A stretch of DNA of 64,000 nucleotides, taken from positions 604,143 to 668,142 of the forward strand of contig JAAFJO010000003.1 in assembly GCA_013298145.1 (NCBI GenBank), written 5' to 3'. Both the position numbers and the translations under genes were made by a program. This DNA comes from Betaproteobacteria bacterium (lineage in GTDB: Bacteria; Pseudomonadota; Gammaproteobacteria; Burkholderiales; Casimicrobiaceae). A model generated the notes under the pieces. It did not search any database and was not told the origin of the DNA. It saw nothing but the letters and a program-made list of their open reading frames with translations. Positions 9,357 through 19,582 of this stretch are shown here, one piece after another. Positions within the stretch are counted from its first letter, which is position 1. Each line of letters starts with the position of its first letter.

Positions 9357-10468
9357 GCCGCCACTCCCGTGACGAGCGTTGCTTTCACGATGTCATCCTC
9401 AAGATTGATAGCGAAAGCGCCGGTTTTGAAGTCAACGAGCAACTTCATGAAATCGAGCAAGTTGCGCGAATAGAGCGCACTCGCATCTTGTGGAAGCATG
9501 GCCGCCAGATTGGTGTGCCCGACGAGCGTCACGCCGTGTTTTTGCACCACTTGATCGCGTTCGGTGAGAGGGCAATTGCCGCCCTGCTCCGCTGCCAGAT
9601 CGACGATCACTGAACCCGGCTTCATGGCTTTCACCATTTCTTCGGTCACGAGCACTGGCGCGGGCCGCCCCGGAATGAGCGCGGTCGTAATGACAACGTC
9701 GGCCATCGCGACTTTTTTTGCAACCTCAGCTCGCTGGCGAGCCATCCACGATTCAGGCATCGGACGCGCGTAGCCACCAACACCTTCGGCGATTTGCTTT
9801 TCTTCCTCAGTTTCGTAGGGCACGTCGATAAATTTCGCGCCGAGCGATTCCACTTGCTCTTTCACCGCTGGGCGCACGTCGCTTGCCTCAATCACCGCAC
9901 CCAAACGCTTTGCCGTGGCAATTGCCTGCAGCCCGGCCACACCGACGCCGAGAATTACGACGCGCGCCGCTTTCACCGTGCCCGCCGCCGTCATGAGCAT
10001 TGGGAAAAATTTCGGGTAATGATTTGCAGCCAGGATGACCGCTTTGTACCCAGCGATATTTGCTTGCGAAGAGAGCACATCCATGCTCTGTGCGCGAGTC
10101 GTACGGGGCGCCTTTTCCATTGAAAACCCATGCACCCCCTTCGACTTGATCGCCTCGATTCCTTCAACCGCGAATGGGTTGAGCAGCCCAACAACTGACG
10201 CGCCGGATTTCATGCCTGTTAGCTCAGACCCGTTCGGGCCGCGCACTTTGAGCAGCACGTCTGCCTGTGAGAGCACTTCCGAGGCAGACCCCGCAAGCTT
10301 CGCACCAGCCGCGACGTAAGCGTCGTCGAGCAAACTGGACGCGAGGCCCGCTCCGCTTTCAATAACGACGCCCACGCCTGGAATTGCTGCGAATTTTTTT
10401 ACTGTTTCGGGTGTTGCGGCGACTCGTGTCTCACCCGAAAACGTTTCTTTAATAATGCCGATCTGCAA
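9353..10468 (-). CDS. pntA1: NAD(P) transhydrogenase subunit alpha, NAD-binding part
   Basis: Soluble domain I of the alpha subunit, which binds NAD(H) and passes hydride to the NADP site of PntB. The protein has 371 residues beginning MQIGIIKETFSGETRVAATPETV, with the dinucleotide fold at GVGVAGLQAIATAKRLGA followed by the mobile-loop region. The start is a TTG at 10468 with a strong GGAGG 7 nt upstream; a longer frame is open but lacks support. It heads the minus-strand pnt operon: pntA1, 113-aa gene, pntA2, 68-aa gene, pntB. The promoter must lie between it and the divergent ABC binding-protein gene at 10644. Confidence 0.95.
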   Translation of the reverse strand: MQIGIIKETFSGETRVAATPETVKKFAAIPGVGVVIESGAGLASSLLDDAYVAAGAKLAGSASEVLSQADVLLKVRGPNGSELTGMKSGASVVGLLNPFAVEGIEAIKSKGVHGFSMEKAPRTTRAQSMDVLSSQANIAGYKAVILAANHYPKFFPMLMTAAGTVKAARVVILGVGVAGLQAIATAKRLGAVIEASDVRPAVKEQVESLGAKFIDVPYETEEEKQIAEGVGGYARPMPESWMARQRAEVAKKVAMADVVITTALIPGRPAPVLVTEEMVKAMKPGSVIVDLAAEQGGNCPLTERDQVVQKHGVTLVGHTNLAAMLPQDASALYSRNLLDFMKLLVDFKTGAFAINLEDDIVKATLVTGVAA

Positions 10469-10643
10469 GCGACCTCCACTCAGTGCAATTGATGGTGAGC
10501 CCTCGCGGTATGAAGGCCAACTCATCCAAGATCAAAGCAGTGTATCTCGAAAGAACGACAGGACGCGGGATTTCCCTAACCGTTTCGAAATGAGTCGAAG
10601 CCGAAATTGCATTACAGTCAACCCTCTCAGTTTCGGAGGATTT

Positions 10644-12221
10644 ATGAACACATTTAAACGACTTGCGATCGCAGCGGCCGTCACAGCCGTCCTCGGCGTC
10701 GCGCAGGCTGTTCCACTGAAGTGGGCGGCTCAAAACGATATCCTGACACTTGACCCACATTCCCAGAATCATGCAACGACGAACGCGATTCTGATGCACT
10801 CGTATGAAGGGTTGACGCGCTACAGCGCTAAATACGAAGTGGAGCCCGCGCTCGCCACAAAGTGGACCTTTATCTCGCCCACGCAAGTTCGTTTCGAACT
10901 GCGAAAAGGCGTGACGTTCCACGATGGCTCGCCGTTCACGGCTGACGACGTCGTTTTCAGTTTTGACCGTATTCGCCAGCCGCAAGGCACGATGCAGATC
11001 TACGTGACAGGCATCAGCGAAATCAAGAAGATTGACAGCCACACGGTAGACATCATCCTGTCCGCACCGAATCCGATTTTGCTGCGCAACATCATCGATT
11101 TCCGCATCATGAGCAAGACCTGGGCAGAGAAAAACAATTCTGCGAAGGTGCAGGATTACAAAGCCAAGGAAGAGAACTTTGCTTCGCGAAACGTGAATGG
11201 AACCGGCGCGTATCGCATTACGGGCTGGAATCCAGACACCCGCGTGGCGATGGCCAATAATGACAAGTGGTGGGGCAAAAAAGACGGAAACGTCACTGCG
11301 GTGAACTACACGCCGATCAAGGCCGACGCGACTCGCGTCTCCGCACTTTTCTCGGGCGAGATTGACATCCTTACCGATCTGCCAACGCAAGACGTGGCAA
11401 AGCTGCGCGCTGACCCCAAGCTAAAGGTCGTCGATGGACCCGAGGTGCGCACCATCTACATCGCCCTGGATCTGGGCAGCGATGAGCTACGCACCTCGAA
11501 CGTGAAGGGCAAGAACCCATTCAAGGACAAGCGCGTCCGTGAAGCGCTCAATCGAGCGGTTGATCGCGAACTGATCAAGACCCGCATCATGCGTGGCCTC
11601 TCGATTCCCGCTGGCATCATGGTTGCGCCCGGGGTAAACGGCAACACGCCCGCACTCGATACCGCACTAAAGATTGACGAAGCGGCCGCGCGTAAGCTTT
11701 TGGCTGACGCTGGCTATCCCAACGGCTTCGAGTTCACACTGAACTGCCCGAACAACCGTTATGTGAATGACGAGGAAATTTGTCAGTCACTGATCGCCAT
11801 GTGGGCGCGTGTTGGCGTGAAGGCTAAGTTGCAGGCAGAGCCGATGTCAACCTTCTCGCAAAAAATGCAGAAGTTTGAGTTTGACGCGTACATGTTGGGT
11901 TGGGGTGTCGCGACATACGACGCTCAGTACATGATTCAATCATTGGCACGTACAAAAACCACGGGCCCAAACGGCAACTTCAATTGGTCAAAGATTTCCG
12001 ATCCGGTAGTGGACCGTTTGAGTGACGCCATGGCCACCGAGACCGATATTGCGAAGCGCAACGGGATGATTGCTGAGGCGCTCACCCGCATTCGTGATGA
12101 ACATCTCTTCATTCCGCTGCATCATCAGATGCGTCCGTGGGCGATGAAGAAAGAAGTCACAACGGTGCACCGCTCGGACGATCGCCCTGAGGCTCGGTTC
12201 ACTAACGTTGGTGGATCGTAA
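10644..12221 (+). CDS. Peptide ABC transporter substrate-binding protein (DppA/OppA type)
   Basis: A periplasmic binding protein of the SBP_bac_5 family, 525 residues, that captures peptides or related solutes for an ABC importer. A signal peptide (MNTFKRLAIAAAVTAVLGVAQA) is followed by ILTLDPHSQNHATTN, the family motif LRKGVTFHDGSPFTADDVVFSFDR, and RVREALNRAVDRELI. The ATG at 10644 has a CGGAGGA ribosome binding site; the open frame extends upstream without another good site. No permease or ATPase genes are adjacent, so it is an orphan binding protein in this window. A strong terminator follows. Confidence 0.93.
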   Translation: MNTFKRLAIAAAVTAVLGVAQAVPLKWAAQNDILTLDPHSQNHATTNAILMHSYEGLTRYSAKYEVEPALATKWTFISPTQVRFELRKGVTFHDGSPFTADDVVFSFDRIRQPQGTMQIYVTGISEIKKIDSHTVDIILSAPNPILLRNIIDFRIMSKTWAEKNNSAKVQDYKAKEENFASRNVNGTGAYRITGWNPDTRVAMANNDKWWGKKDGNVTAVNYTPIKADATRVSALFSGEIDILTDLPTQDVAKLRADPKLKVVDGPEVRTIYIALDLGSDELRTSNVKGKNPFKDKRVREALNRAVDRELIKTRIMRGLSIPAGIMVAPGVNGNTPALDTALKIDEAAARKLLADAGYPNGFEFTLNCPNNRYVNDEEICQSLIAMWARVGVKAKLQAEPMSTFSQKMQKFEFDAYMLGWGVATYDAQYMIQSLARTKTTGPNGNFNWSKISDPVVDRLSDAMATETDIAKRNGMIAEALTRIRDEHLFIPLHHQMRPWAMKKEVTTVHRSDDRPEARFTNVGGS

Positions 12222-12235
12222 GCTCCAAGCGGGCG

Positions 12236-12264
12236 AAAAAAAGCACCTTCGGGTGCTTTTTTTT
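12236..12264 (+). terminator. Rho-independent terminator
   Basis: AAAAAAGCACC, loop TTCG, GGTGCTTTTTTTT directly after the binding-protein gene. This is a textbook terminator. Confidence 0.92.
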
Positions 12265-12721
12265 AGGCATGTGGTCACGTTCAACGCTGGTGTAACGCCG
12301 AGCGTATTCCCCCTTCTTCGCTTGGTGGGGAATCGATTAGTCGGCGGTGCAGGTGCTGCTTGGAGCACCGATCGCAGCGCTTACTGTTGGAACGCTCGCA
12401 GCTCCATCGCAATTGCGGTCTAGCCACTCAGCCTTCTCGAAGCGCTCCGCCACACCCGAATGACGATGGTGCGCCGTTTGTGCCGCGCTCATCTCAGTAT
12501 CAGCGAGCCTCAACACCCGGCACGCGCTCTGCCACCGAGGCGCAGGGGCCTGTCACGGGGAAAGCGGCTGGGGCAACTGCAGCGTTGGCGGAAACACTCC
12601 GGTTCACGACCTCACTACTTCGAAGGATGAACCAGGATACTCATTCCGTCCAGAGCGTTACGACGTTTCGCGCCGACCGAGTCGAGAGCGAGGTTCGCCT
12701 CACCTGCATCCGATTTGCGGT
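12265..12721. other. Intergenic region, nothing recognised
   Basis: No convincing gene, repeat or RNA was seen. Frames present have no ribosome binding site and no recognisable sequence. It may be decayed coding DNA. Confidence 0.5.
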
Positions 12722-14401
12722 TTATTTCTTGAAATTGGGACTCCGACGCTTGTCGCACGCTTCAAAGATATCGAGTGAGTGCTGGTATTCGTGAGTTTCG
12801 ATCTCCATCAGACCGAGCAGTGTGGAGTAGAGGTGGTCGTGACTGCGAGGTACGCTTGCCTGCGCGGCGATACAGGTTGCATCCCATTGCTCCAGCTGCA
12901 AAAACTGTTTGGATAGCCAAGCAACCATGGGAATTTTCGTCTGCTCCTTCGGCGCCATTGCGTAGGGCATGCCATGCAGGTAGAGGCCGGATTCGCCTAG
13001 CGATTCGCCATGATCCGACGCGTAGAGCATGGCTGTTGCAAACCGGTCATTGAGTCGTCCAAGCATCAATATGGTCTCAGCAGCCATGTGGTCGGCATAG
13101 AGCACAGTGTTGTCGTACGCGTTGCGGATTTCGTCTTTGCTGCAGCTAGATAGGTCGCTTGTTTTGCACACAGGCGTGAAGCGCTCAAATGCTGGCGGAT
13201 ACCGCTTGTAATACGCCGGGCCGTGGCTGCCCTTCAAATGCAGCACCACAAAGGTATCTTTCGTGCTCTCCCTAATCTTCGCTTCGATACCGCGCAACAG
13301 AATCTCGTCAACGCACTCGCCTTTAGCGCTACAGTAAGCTGGATCGTCCGAGTTGTTGAAGTCTTCGTTCTCGATTCGATCGCACACGCCTTTGCAACCA
13401 CCATCATTGTCGCGCCAAAAAATTCGCGCGCCGCTGCGAGAAATAACGTCGATCAGCGTTTCCCTTCCCGCTGCTTTGGTGAGCGAAAACTCTTCCCGAG
13501 TGAGCCCTGAAAACATGCAGGGCAGCGAGATAGCCGTCGCTGTTCCACAGCTCGATACATCGGGAAAGTTCACCACATCGAGTTCGCGCAAACGAGGAGT
13601 CGTTTCGCGCGTGTACCCATTCAATCCCCAGTTTTGGGCGCGCGTTGTCTCGCCGACCAACATGACCACTAAACGCGGTTTTTCGAGCGCGTACGCTTGG
13701 TGTGCGTCGGTTCCGCGTGCCTCTCGCACAATGTTTGCCGTGCGCTGAACGTGAGCGTGTGCAACGGCGGCGGCAACGATGTTCAAGGGTGCAACCGTGT
13801 GAAACGTAATGTCGCGATTGCGTCCTGCTGATGCATAGCGTGAGTACTGACTGAAAACAGCGGCGCAGGAAAGTACGATCAGCAACGAGATGCTCACCGC
13901 CGGGCGCCAAAGTGATCGCAACCAACTGGTTTCAGCGCGAACAGGTACGCGTAGTACCCAGATCGCAGGCAGCACGCCTACAAGGAGCACCCAGATAACT
14001 AGCCGCAGGTTGAGCAGTTCAACTGACTCAGACACATGAGTTTGCATCATGTTGACGAGCATTGTCTTGTCGAACAGCGTACCCAGAAACAGCGAGAAAT
14101 AGCCTAGCGCGGCCGAGACGACCAACGCGACGGCAACAAGGTAGCGGATCGTGCCACGCAAGAAAGGCAGGCCCAAGAGCCCCAAGCTAAGTGCGACGAC
14201 AGCAAACACGGTGAGCCAGCCACCGATCACAAAGGCAACTTGGGCGCCCCAGCCTGCGCTAGCGCTTGCTGTGTAAAACAACTTGTAGGTCGCGAGATTC
14301 GGCAAAAGCGAAATCCACAATGCACCTAACAAAATGAGCGAGGTTCGCGAAATTCCGCGACCGCCGCTAACGTGGGCGAGACGATTTACTATTGACTGCA
14401 T
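12722..14401 (-). CDS. eptA: Phosphoethanolamine transferase, EptA/MCR family
   Basis: An inner-membrane enzyme that transfers phosphoethanolamine from phosphatidylethanolamine to lipid A or another envelope glycan, on the periplasmic side. Five membrane helices lie in residues 20-185, then a sulfatase-fold domain. Zinc-site residues are Glu251 in LVGETTRAQNWG and the nucleophile Thr287 in SSCGTATAISLPCMFSG, and DHGESLGE near the end supplies metal ligands. Paired cysteines typical of the periplasmic domain are present (GGCKGVCDRIE). Its 559 residues match the family. It is a single gene. Lipid A modification often lowers polymyxin binding, but specificity cannot be read from sequence. Confidence 0.93.
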   Translation of the reverse strand: MQSIVNRLAHVSGGRGISRTSLILLGALWISLLPNLATYKLFYTASASAGWGAQVAFVIGGWLTVFAVVALSLGLLGLPFLRGTIRYLVAVALVVSAALGYFSLFLGTLFDKTMLVNMMQTHVSESVELLNLRLVIWVLLVGVLPAIWVLRVPVRAETSWLRSLWRPAVSISLLIVLSCAAVFSQYSRYASAGRNRDITFHTVAPLNIVAAAVAHAHVQRTANIVREARGTDAHQAYALEKPRLVVMLVGETTRAQNWGLNGYTRETTPRLRELDVVNFPDVSSCGTATAISLPCMFSGLTREEFSLTKAAGRETLIDVISRSGARIFWRDNDGGCKGVCDRIENEDFNNSDDPAYCSAKGECVDEILLRGIEAKIRESTKDTFVVLHLKGSHGPAYYKRYPPAFERFTPVCKTSDLSSCSKDEIRNAYDNTVLYADHMAAETILMLGRLNDRFATAMLYASDHGESLGESGLYLHGMPYAMAPKEQTKIPMVAWLSKQFLQLEQWDATCIAAQASVPRSHDHLYSTLLGLMEIETHEYQHSLDIFEACDKRRSPNFKK

Positions 14402-14602
14402 CTGCGGATTTTCGCAGAGCGGATTTGCGCGCGCACCGCAGCACCGAAATCGCCGCAGACAAAAAAGCTACCTGCCGCACAAGCGTTGTATCAACTATTT
14501 TCTTTCAGCCCCTATTAAACTGGGACAACAGAACCAAATCGCAATTAATCGGTATCGCGCCTAAATCTAGCTAAATGCCATTTCTGCGGGAATCACCTAA
14601 GC

Positions 14603-15835
14603 TTAGCTGAGCGCTTTTTCCCATGCACCTGACTTCATAATCCCAGCCAAGGCGTGCTCCGGATCGCAGAGCAGTTCGATATTTCGGGTCGGATCACCAT
14701 TAACAACCAGCAAATCTGCCGACGCGCCGGCAGCGATTACCCCGAGCCTACCTTCCTGATTCAGGACTTTCGCCGCAACACTGGTTGCGCTTTGAAGAAT
14801 TTCCACCGCGTTTTGCACTGGCGCACGAAGTTTCCACTCGTTGACCTGCTGTGCGTGCATGTGCCCCAACAAATCGCTGCCGAACGCAATCGGAATACCT
14901 TCGGCCTTCGCGATAGAAATGGCTCGTTGGCCCGCGCCCTTCACCCGGTCAAGCTTAGCGAGCATGTCATTGCTCCAACCGAGTCTGATCCCTTCGTCGC
15001 CAAGCGCGAAATAGGTGGCGAGGGTTGGCACCAGGTATGCGCCCTCGTCCCGCATCGCGCGGGCGGCGGCCTCGTCTAACAGGTTTCCATGCTCAATCGT
15101 TCTCACGCCGCAACGTACCGCGCGGGTTATTGACTGTGGCGAGTACGCGTGCGCCATCACATAAGTATTCGCAGCCGCCGCCTCCTCACACGCGGCGCTC
15201 AACTCGTCGAGCGAGTACTGAGTGCCATCGATAGGATCAGTCGGACTCGCGACGCCTCCACCCGCCATTATTTTTATCTGGTTAGCACCGTTTCGAAGCT
15301 GCTCGCGTACCGCCTTCCTTACTTCTGGCACCCCGTCCGCTAGCGCGGGGAACAATCCGATTCCCGCGCAACTGCAAATGAACTCTTTAACGCCGCGCGG
15401 GCGAATGTCCGCATGGCCGCCAGTTTGCGAAAGCGGCGCGTTCGCGATGAACAGTCGTGGCCCTCGAAAATAGCCTCGCTCGATGGCGAGTTGAAGGCCG
15501 TAGTCTGCGCCCGCAGCATCGCGCACGGTCGTGAAGCCGCGCATCAACATGCTTTCCAGCACCTGTTTTGCCTGCGCAGTGATGAGCGAAGGCGGTGTCA
15601 TCGAGAGCTGCCAAACGTCGTGATGCACGGCATTTACGTGCACGTGGCAGTCGATAAAACCTGGAAGTACGATCCGGTGACCTATTTCGATGACTAGCGC
15701 ACTCTCCGGCCCCTCAATTCGAGAAGACACATCATCGATTCGACCGTCGCGCACCAGAATGTCACACGCCGGAAGAAGCGCCCCGCTGATCGAATCGAAG
15801 ATTCGAGCGTTACGAAGAATCGATGGTCGCGTCAT
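14603..15835 (-). CDS. Metal-dependent amidohydrolase (prolidase/imidazolonepropionase-like)
   Basis: A 410-residue TIM-barrel hydrolase. Metal ligands: His64 and His66 in FIDCHVHVNAV, a probable carbamylated Lys in NQIKIMAGGG, His in VMAHAYSP, His in IEHGNLLD, and Asp in AFGSDLLGH. The arrangement, the GGGVASPTDPIDGTQYS loop and the C-terminal GVIAAGASADLLVVNGDP strand are typical of the Xaa-Pro dipeptidase-like amidohydrolases. The scissile bond and substrate are unknown; no signal peptide is seen. It is divergent from the sigma factor gene, with start codons about 130 bp apart. Confidence 0.88.
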   Translation of the reverse strand: MTRPSILRNARIFDSISGALLPACDILVRDGRIDDVSSRIEGPESALVIEIGHRIVLPGFIDCHVHVNAVHHDVWQLSMTPPSLITAQAKQVLESMLMRGFTTVRDAAGADYGLQLAIERGYFRGPRLFIANAPLSQTGGHADIRPRGVKEFICSCAGIGLFPALADGVPEVRKAVREQLRNGANQIKIMAGGGVASPTDPIDGTQYSLDELSAACEEAAAANTYVMAHAYSPQSITRAVRCGVRTIEHGNLLDEAAARAMRDEGAYLVPTLATYFALGDEGIRLGWSNDMLAKLDRVKGAGQRAISIAKAEGIPIAFGSDLLGHMHAQQVNEWKLRAPVQNAVEILQSATSVAAKVLNQEGRLGVIAAGASADLLVVNGDPTRNIELLCDPEHALAGIMKSGAWEKALS

Positions 15836-15966
15836 GGATGTGTTGCCGAAGTGAAAGCAAGTCGCAGCATAGCCTGTCGATCCCGCGTTCGCGCGTGGGG
15901 TGCCGTTTTTCTGGCGCGACGAAACTACGCGCGCTAAACTCGCAGATAGGTGAAGGGATCAAACCA

Positions 15967-16581
15967 ATGATGGGCGGGCAAAAGACCAACGCATCGGGGT
16001 CGAGCGATGGCGCAACCGAGTTAATCCAACGGGCGTCGCGCGGCGACGGAGACGCCATGAGCGCGCTGTACGCGAAACTTTACCCAGAAATAAAGCGGGT
16101 CGCGCGGGCTAGGCTCGCCCAAGCGGGCGGCGTCACCGGACTCAACGCGACCGCACTCGTGCACGAAGGCTTTATGCGCATGGCGGAGCGTGAGGGGCTC
16201 AATGGACATACGCGCGTGCAGTTTTTTGCCTACATCGGAAAAGTGCTGCGGTCAATTGTTATTGACTTCGTGCGCGCACGCGATTCCGAGAAGCGCGGCG
16301 GCGGGGCCACGCTCCTCACGCTGTCACACGCCGATGCCGCGGCCGACGCCAACCTTCCCGCGGTCGATGTGATTGCGCTTGATCGAGCTGTGGAGCAGCT
16401 CAAATCGATTGATGAAGGCATGTATCAAACAGCCGAACTTCATTTCTTTTGTGGCATGACCATCGAGGAGACAGCAGCCGCGCGCGGCGTATCCAGCCGA
16501 ACCGTGAATCGCGAAATTCTGAAATCTCGCGCGCTGCTCGGCGAATGGCTTGAACTCGATCCAAACGCATCCACGAGGTGA
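15967..16581 (+). CDS. ECF-type RNA polymerase sigma factor (copy 1)
   Basis: A sigma-70 family factor of 204 residues belonging to the TIGR02999-like ECF group. Region 2 spans ELIQRASRGDGDAMSALYAKLY to FFAYIGKVLRSIVIDFVRAR, and region 4 has the helix-turn-helix MTIEETAAARGVSSRTVNREI. The ATG at 15967 follows GAAGGGA; an upstream open frame lacks a ribosome binding site. It is 34 bp ahead of a Ser/Thr kinase-TPR gene on the same strand. There is no anti-sigma gene, so I infer the kinase controls or is controlled by the sigma factor. A second such pair lies at 30.3-33.9 kb. Confidence 0.92.
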   Translation: MMGGQKTNASGSSDGATELIQRASRGDGDAMSALYAKLYPEIKRVARARLAQAGGVTGLNATALVHEGFMRMAEREGLNGHTRVQFFAYIGKVLRSIVIDFVRARDSEKRGGGATLLTLSHADAAADANLPAVDVIALDRAVEQLKSIDEGMYQTAELHFFCGMTIEETAAARGVSSRTVNREILKSRALLGEWLELDPNASTR

Positions 16582-16615
16582 CGCGTTTCACCTGACTTCT
16601 GCGTCCTTACTTGAG

Positions 16616-19582
16616 ATGAACGAAGGCCCGCAAACTCAATCAAAGCCATTTGACACATCGCACTGGAAGCGGGTCAACCAGGCGCTAGATCAGGCCTTGG
16701 AGCTTTCGGGAACGGACGCAGAAGCGTTCCTGAACGCGCTCGCGAGCGAAGACCCCGAAGTTGCGATCGATGTACGTCGCTTACATGCACGCGCCGCGCT
16801 CACGCAACCGCTCAGCTCCGATACCTCGGCGGCGGGCGTATCGGCTGCTGCGCGGGGATTGACCACCGAGCTGTCAACGGTATTCAACGCCGTCGACTCG
16901 AAATCTCCGCTCGCCGAGCACGGCTTCGACGAGTTACTACAGCGCGCACTGCGTGCTGAGCGAGCCACGCAGCGCGCACGACACTTCGATGGTGAAATCT
17001 GCGGCGCATGGCGCTTACGTCACGTGATTGGCACGGGTGGCATGGGCGAAGTGTGGCTCGCGGAACGCGCCGACGGTCTCTATGACGCGCGGGCGGCGGT
17101 GAAGTTTTTGCGGCATGACGGCGATACCGAGCGATTTGAAGCACGGTTCTCCCAAGAGCGCGCGCTCTTGGCACGTTTGAATCACCCTTGCATCGCAAGA
17201 TTGCTCGACGCCGGTCGGCAATTCGGCGAGCCGTTCCTCGTGCTTGAGTACGTCGAAGGCCAGAACCTTCTCGATTACGTGAGGCAACACGCAGCCACGG
17301 TTGAAGCGCGCCTCGCGCTGATCCGCCAAATCGGCGAAGCGATCGCCTACGCCCATTCCCAGTTAGTGGTACACCGCGATCTGAAGCCATCAAATGTCTT
17401 GGTCACGGCTGAAGGTCGAGTCAAGTTGCTGGATTTCGGTGTCGCTGGTCTTTTAGCTGACAACGATTTTCAGCAAACTACCGAATCGCCCGCGACCCGA
17501 ATTGCGGGACGCGGCCTCACCCCAGAATACGCTGCGCCTGAGCAAATTACCGGGGAAGCGAGTGGCGTTGCGAGCGACGTGTATGCGCTCGGTGCGCTCG
17601 CCTTTCATTTGCTTACAGGTCGGCGTGCCCATTTACCGGAAACACCCGGAAGAGCGGCGATGGAGCACGCGATTTTGCACACCGATGCACCGCGTGTATC
17701 TGATGCCGCCCGACGCCCACTCTTAGACCCAGTTAGTGATTCAGTGAATCCTCCAACTGATCTGACAAGACTGAATGCAGACATGGACGCGATCATCGCA
17801 TGCATGATGCGTCGCGATCCCCATGCGCGCTATCGAACTGCGGGAGAGGCGCTTGCTGATCTTTATCGATTTTCGTCACACCGCCCGATCGCGGCTCGCG
17901 CTGAGGATCGCGCCTACCGTACTCGACTTTGGCTGCGACGCAATCGTCTTCCCTTCGCGCTCGCGATGTCACTCATGGCTGCGCTTGTTGCGGGCATGGG
18001 ACTATCCCTGTGGCAAGCTGACCGTGCCCGCGATGAGGCAGATCGTGCAAATAAAACAGCCGACTACTTGGTCGAGCTACTCGCAGGTGCCGACCCGGAT
18101 TTACATGGGGGAAATTGGCCCTCGGCACTTGACCTGATCGAGCGCGCAGAACGCGATTTACAGACACGGTTTCAAAACGAACCGAGTGTCGAACAAAAGA
18201 TTTCACAGAGCGTGGCAACCACGTTGCGACGCCTGTCTCGCTTCCAGGAAGCAAAGCCCATCGCAGAGCGCGCCTATCTGCTCAGTCGCTCGCTCTACGG
18301 TGAAAAGGCTGAAAGCACGCGGATTGCTGCTGCGCTCCTTGCTGACATTTTTTATTGGCTAGACAACAATCCCGAAGCAACCGTGTTGGTTGAACGTGCA
18401 CTTGGCGAAAAGCCTCCCGCCCCAGTTCCAGAATGGTGGCGTGAAGCGTTTTTACTGCGCGCAAATTTGGACTCCGAGCGACGTGAATTTGAAAAGGCGC
18501 ATGCCGGATACGACGCATATCGCGAGCTTATCCGCGGGCACCCCTATGAGGCATGGCTCGCTGCCGAATCGGAAACTGATCGTGCGACGTCAATGGAAAG
18601 CGAGGGTCGTCAGAAAGAGGCGCTAGCGCTGCATAACCGACACCGGGCCGCGCTCGCGAACCCGCCGAAACATGTGGCTAGACGAATTGCGCTTACGAAC
18701 CTAAACAACGGGGATCTCACTCGCTTGTTCATGGGGCAATTTGAAAACATGGAAGGCGCCTTTCGCGACAATCTGGCGAACTGGGATCAGCTTGCGGGGC
18801 GCATTAACCGGCACAGCATTGAAGCGGTAGGGCGGCTTGGTCTTTTCTACTACCACTCGGAGCGTCCCCAGGAAGCGCTCGCAATGTTCCGTGAAAAGCA
18901 AACACGGCTCGAAGCAAAGCGCACCCGATCCGAGCTGGATGAATTTTTTGTGCGGATCGACATTCTCGAAACGCAGTCGAAATACCTGCTGGAGCGGAGC
19001 GACGCGATCTTGCAGCGTGCGATCCAAATAGAGCGGGAGATTCTTGCGGCCGCCACGTTGGACAAGGCCGCCACGGATCGCCTGCTACAGCGCGTCGCGC
19101 TGGTACGACTGACTTTCGGTGATTCAACGGCGCTAGTCAGAAGCGTTGCCGCGCTGCCGCCGCCGAAGGAGCCGGCCGGGCAGCGCCCCGCGAGAGCAGC
19201 CACCCGCTGGCTCGCGCTCGCAAGCCTTCACGCTGCGACGGGAAACTATGCTGACGCGTGTAGCGCTGCATCGTTTGCCGCCGACAACTTCGGGAGCAAA
19301 CTGCAGGCGCTGGTCGCCGCGCCCATCGAGCTCCGGCGAACGCTTTTCTGCATGCTCAATGGCTCGCAACAAAGCGCAGCATTTCTCGCGTCCGCACGCC
19401 GAGCGCTACCACCAGAGCTACCCCGCGAGCATCGACTTTGGCGGGTGTTTGAACACCTCGAGCGGGCCGGTCAAAGCCAATCAAAAGACGAGGTAGTTCA
19501 ATCTCAGCGCATCCTCGCAAAAGAACTGGGAATCCCCGGCATCGCACTGCTGCATCCTGCACTGCTGGGGTTAATCTTCTAG
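16616..19582 (+). CDS. Ser/Thr protein kinase with transmembrane helix and TPR-like sensor region (copy 1)
   Basis: A Hanks-type kinase of 988 residues. Its N-terminal about 125 residues are helical. The kinase domain (about 130-420) has a Gly loop GTGGMGEVWLAE, Lys163, Glu181, HRDLKPSN with Asp255, DFG with Asp273, and PEYAAPEQ, so all catalytic residues are kept. One membrane helix (about 445-466) precedes about 520 residues of degenerate tetratricopeptide-like helices, probably periplasmic. The ATG at 16616 was chosen because it lies just beyond the sigma stop. It should sense a signal through the helical region and phosphorylate a cytoplasmic target, possibly the co-encoded sigma factor; that target is inference. 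Confidence 0.9.
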   Translation: MNEGPQTQSKPFDTSHWKRVNQALDQALELSGTDAEAFLNALASEDPEVAIDVRRLHARAALTQPLSSDTSAAGVSAAARGLTTELSTVFNAVDSKSPLAEHGFDELLQRALRAERATQRARHFDGEICGAWRLRHVIGTGGMGEVWLAERADGLYDARAAVKFLRHDGDTERFEARFSQERALLARLNHPCIARLLDAGRQFGEPFLVLEYVEGQNLLDYVRQHAATVEARLALIRQIGEAIAYAHSQLVVHRDLKPSNVLVTAEGRVKLLDFGVAGLLADNDFQQTTESPATRIAGRGLTPEYAAPEQITGEASGVASDVYALGALAFHLLTGRRAHLPETPGRAAMEHAILHTDAPRVSDAARRPLLDPVSDSVNPPTDLTRLNADMDAIIACMMRRDPHARYRTAGEALADLYRFSSHRPIAARAEDRAYRTRLWLRRNRLPFALAMSLMAALVAGMGLSLWQADRARDEADRANKTADYLVELLAGADPDLHGGNWPSALDLIERAERDLQTRFQNEPSVEQKISQSVATTLRRLSRFQEAKPIAERAYLLSRSLYGEKAESTRIAAALLADIFYWLDNNPEATVLVERALGEKPPAPVPEWWREAFLLRANLDSERREFEKAHAGYDAYRELIRGHPYEAWLAAESETDRATSMESEGRQKEALALHNRHRAALANPPKHVARRIALTNLNNGDLTRLFMGQFENMEGAFRDNLANWDQLAGRINRHSIEAVGRLGLFYYHSERPQEALAMFREKQTRLEAKRTRSELDEFFVRIDILETQSKYLLERSDAILQRAIQIEREILAAATLDKAATDRLLQRVALVRLTFGDSTALVRSVAALPPPKEPAGQRPARAATRWLALASLHAATGNYADACSAASFAADNFGSKLQALVAAPIELRRTLFCMLNGSQQSAAFLASARRALPPELPREHRLWRVFEHLERAGQSQSKDEVVQSQRILAKELGIPGIALLHPALLGLIF

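Noticed and set aside
12265..12721. Several frames of 60-145 codons after the binding-protein gene
   Set aside because: They overlap each other, lack ribosome binding sites and have no recognisable protein sequence.
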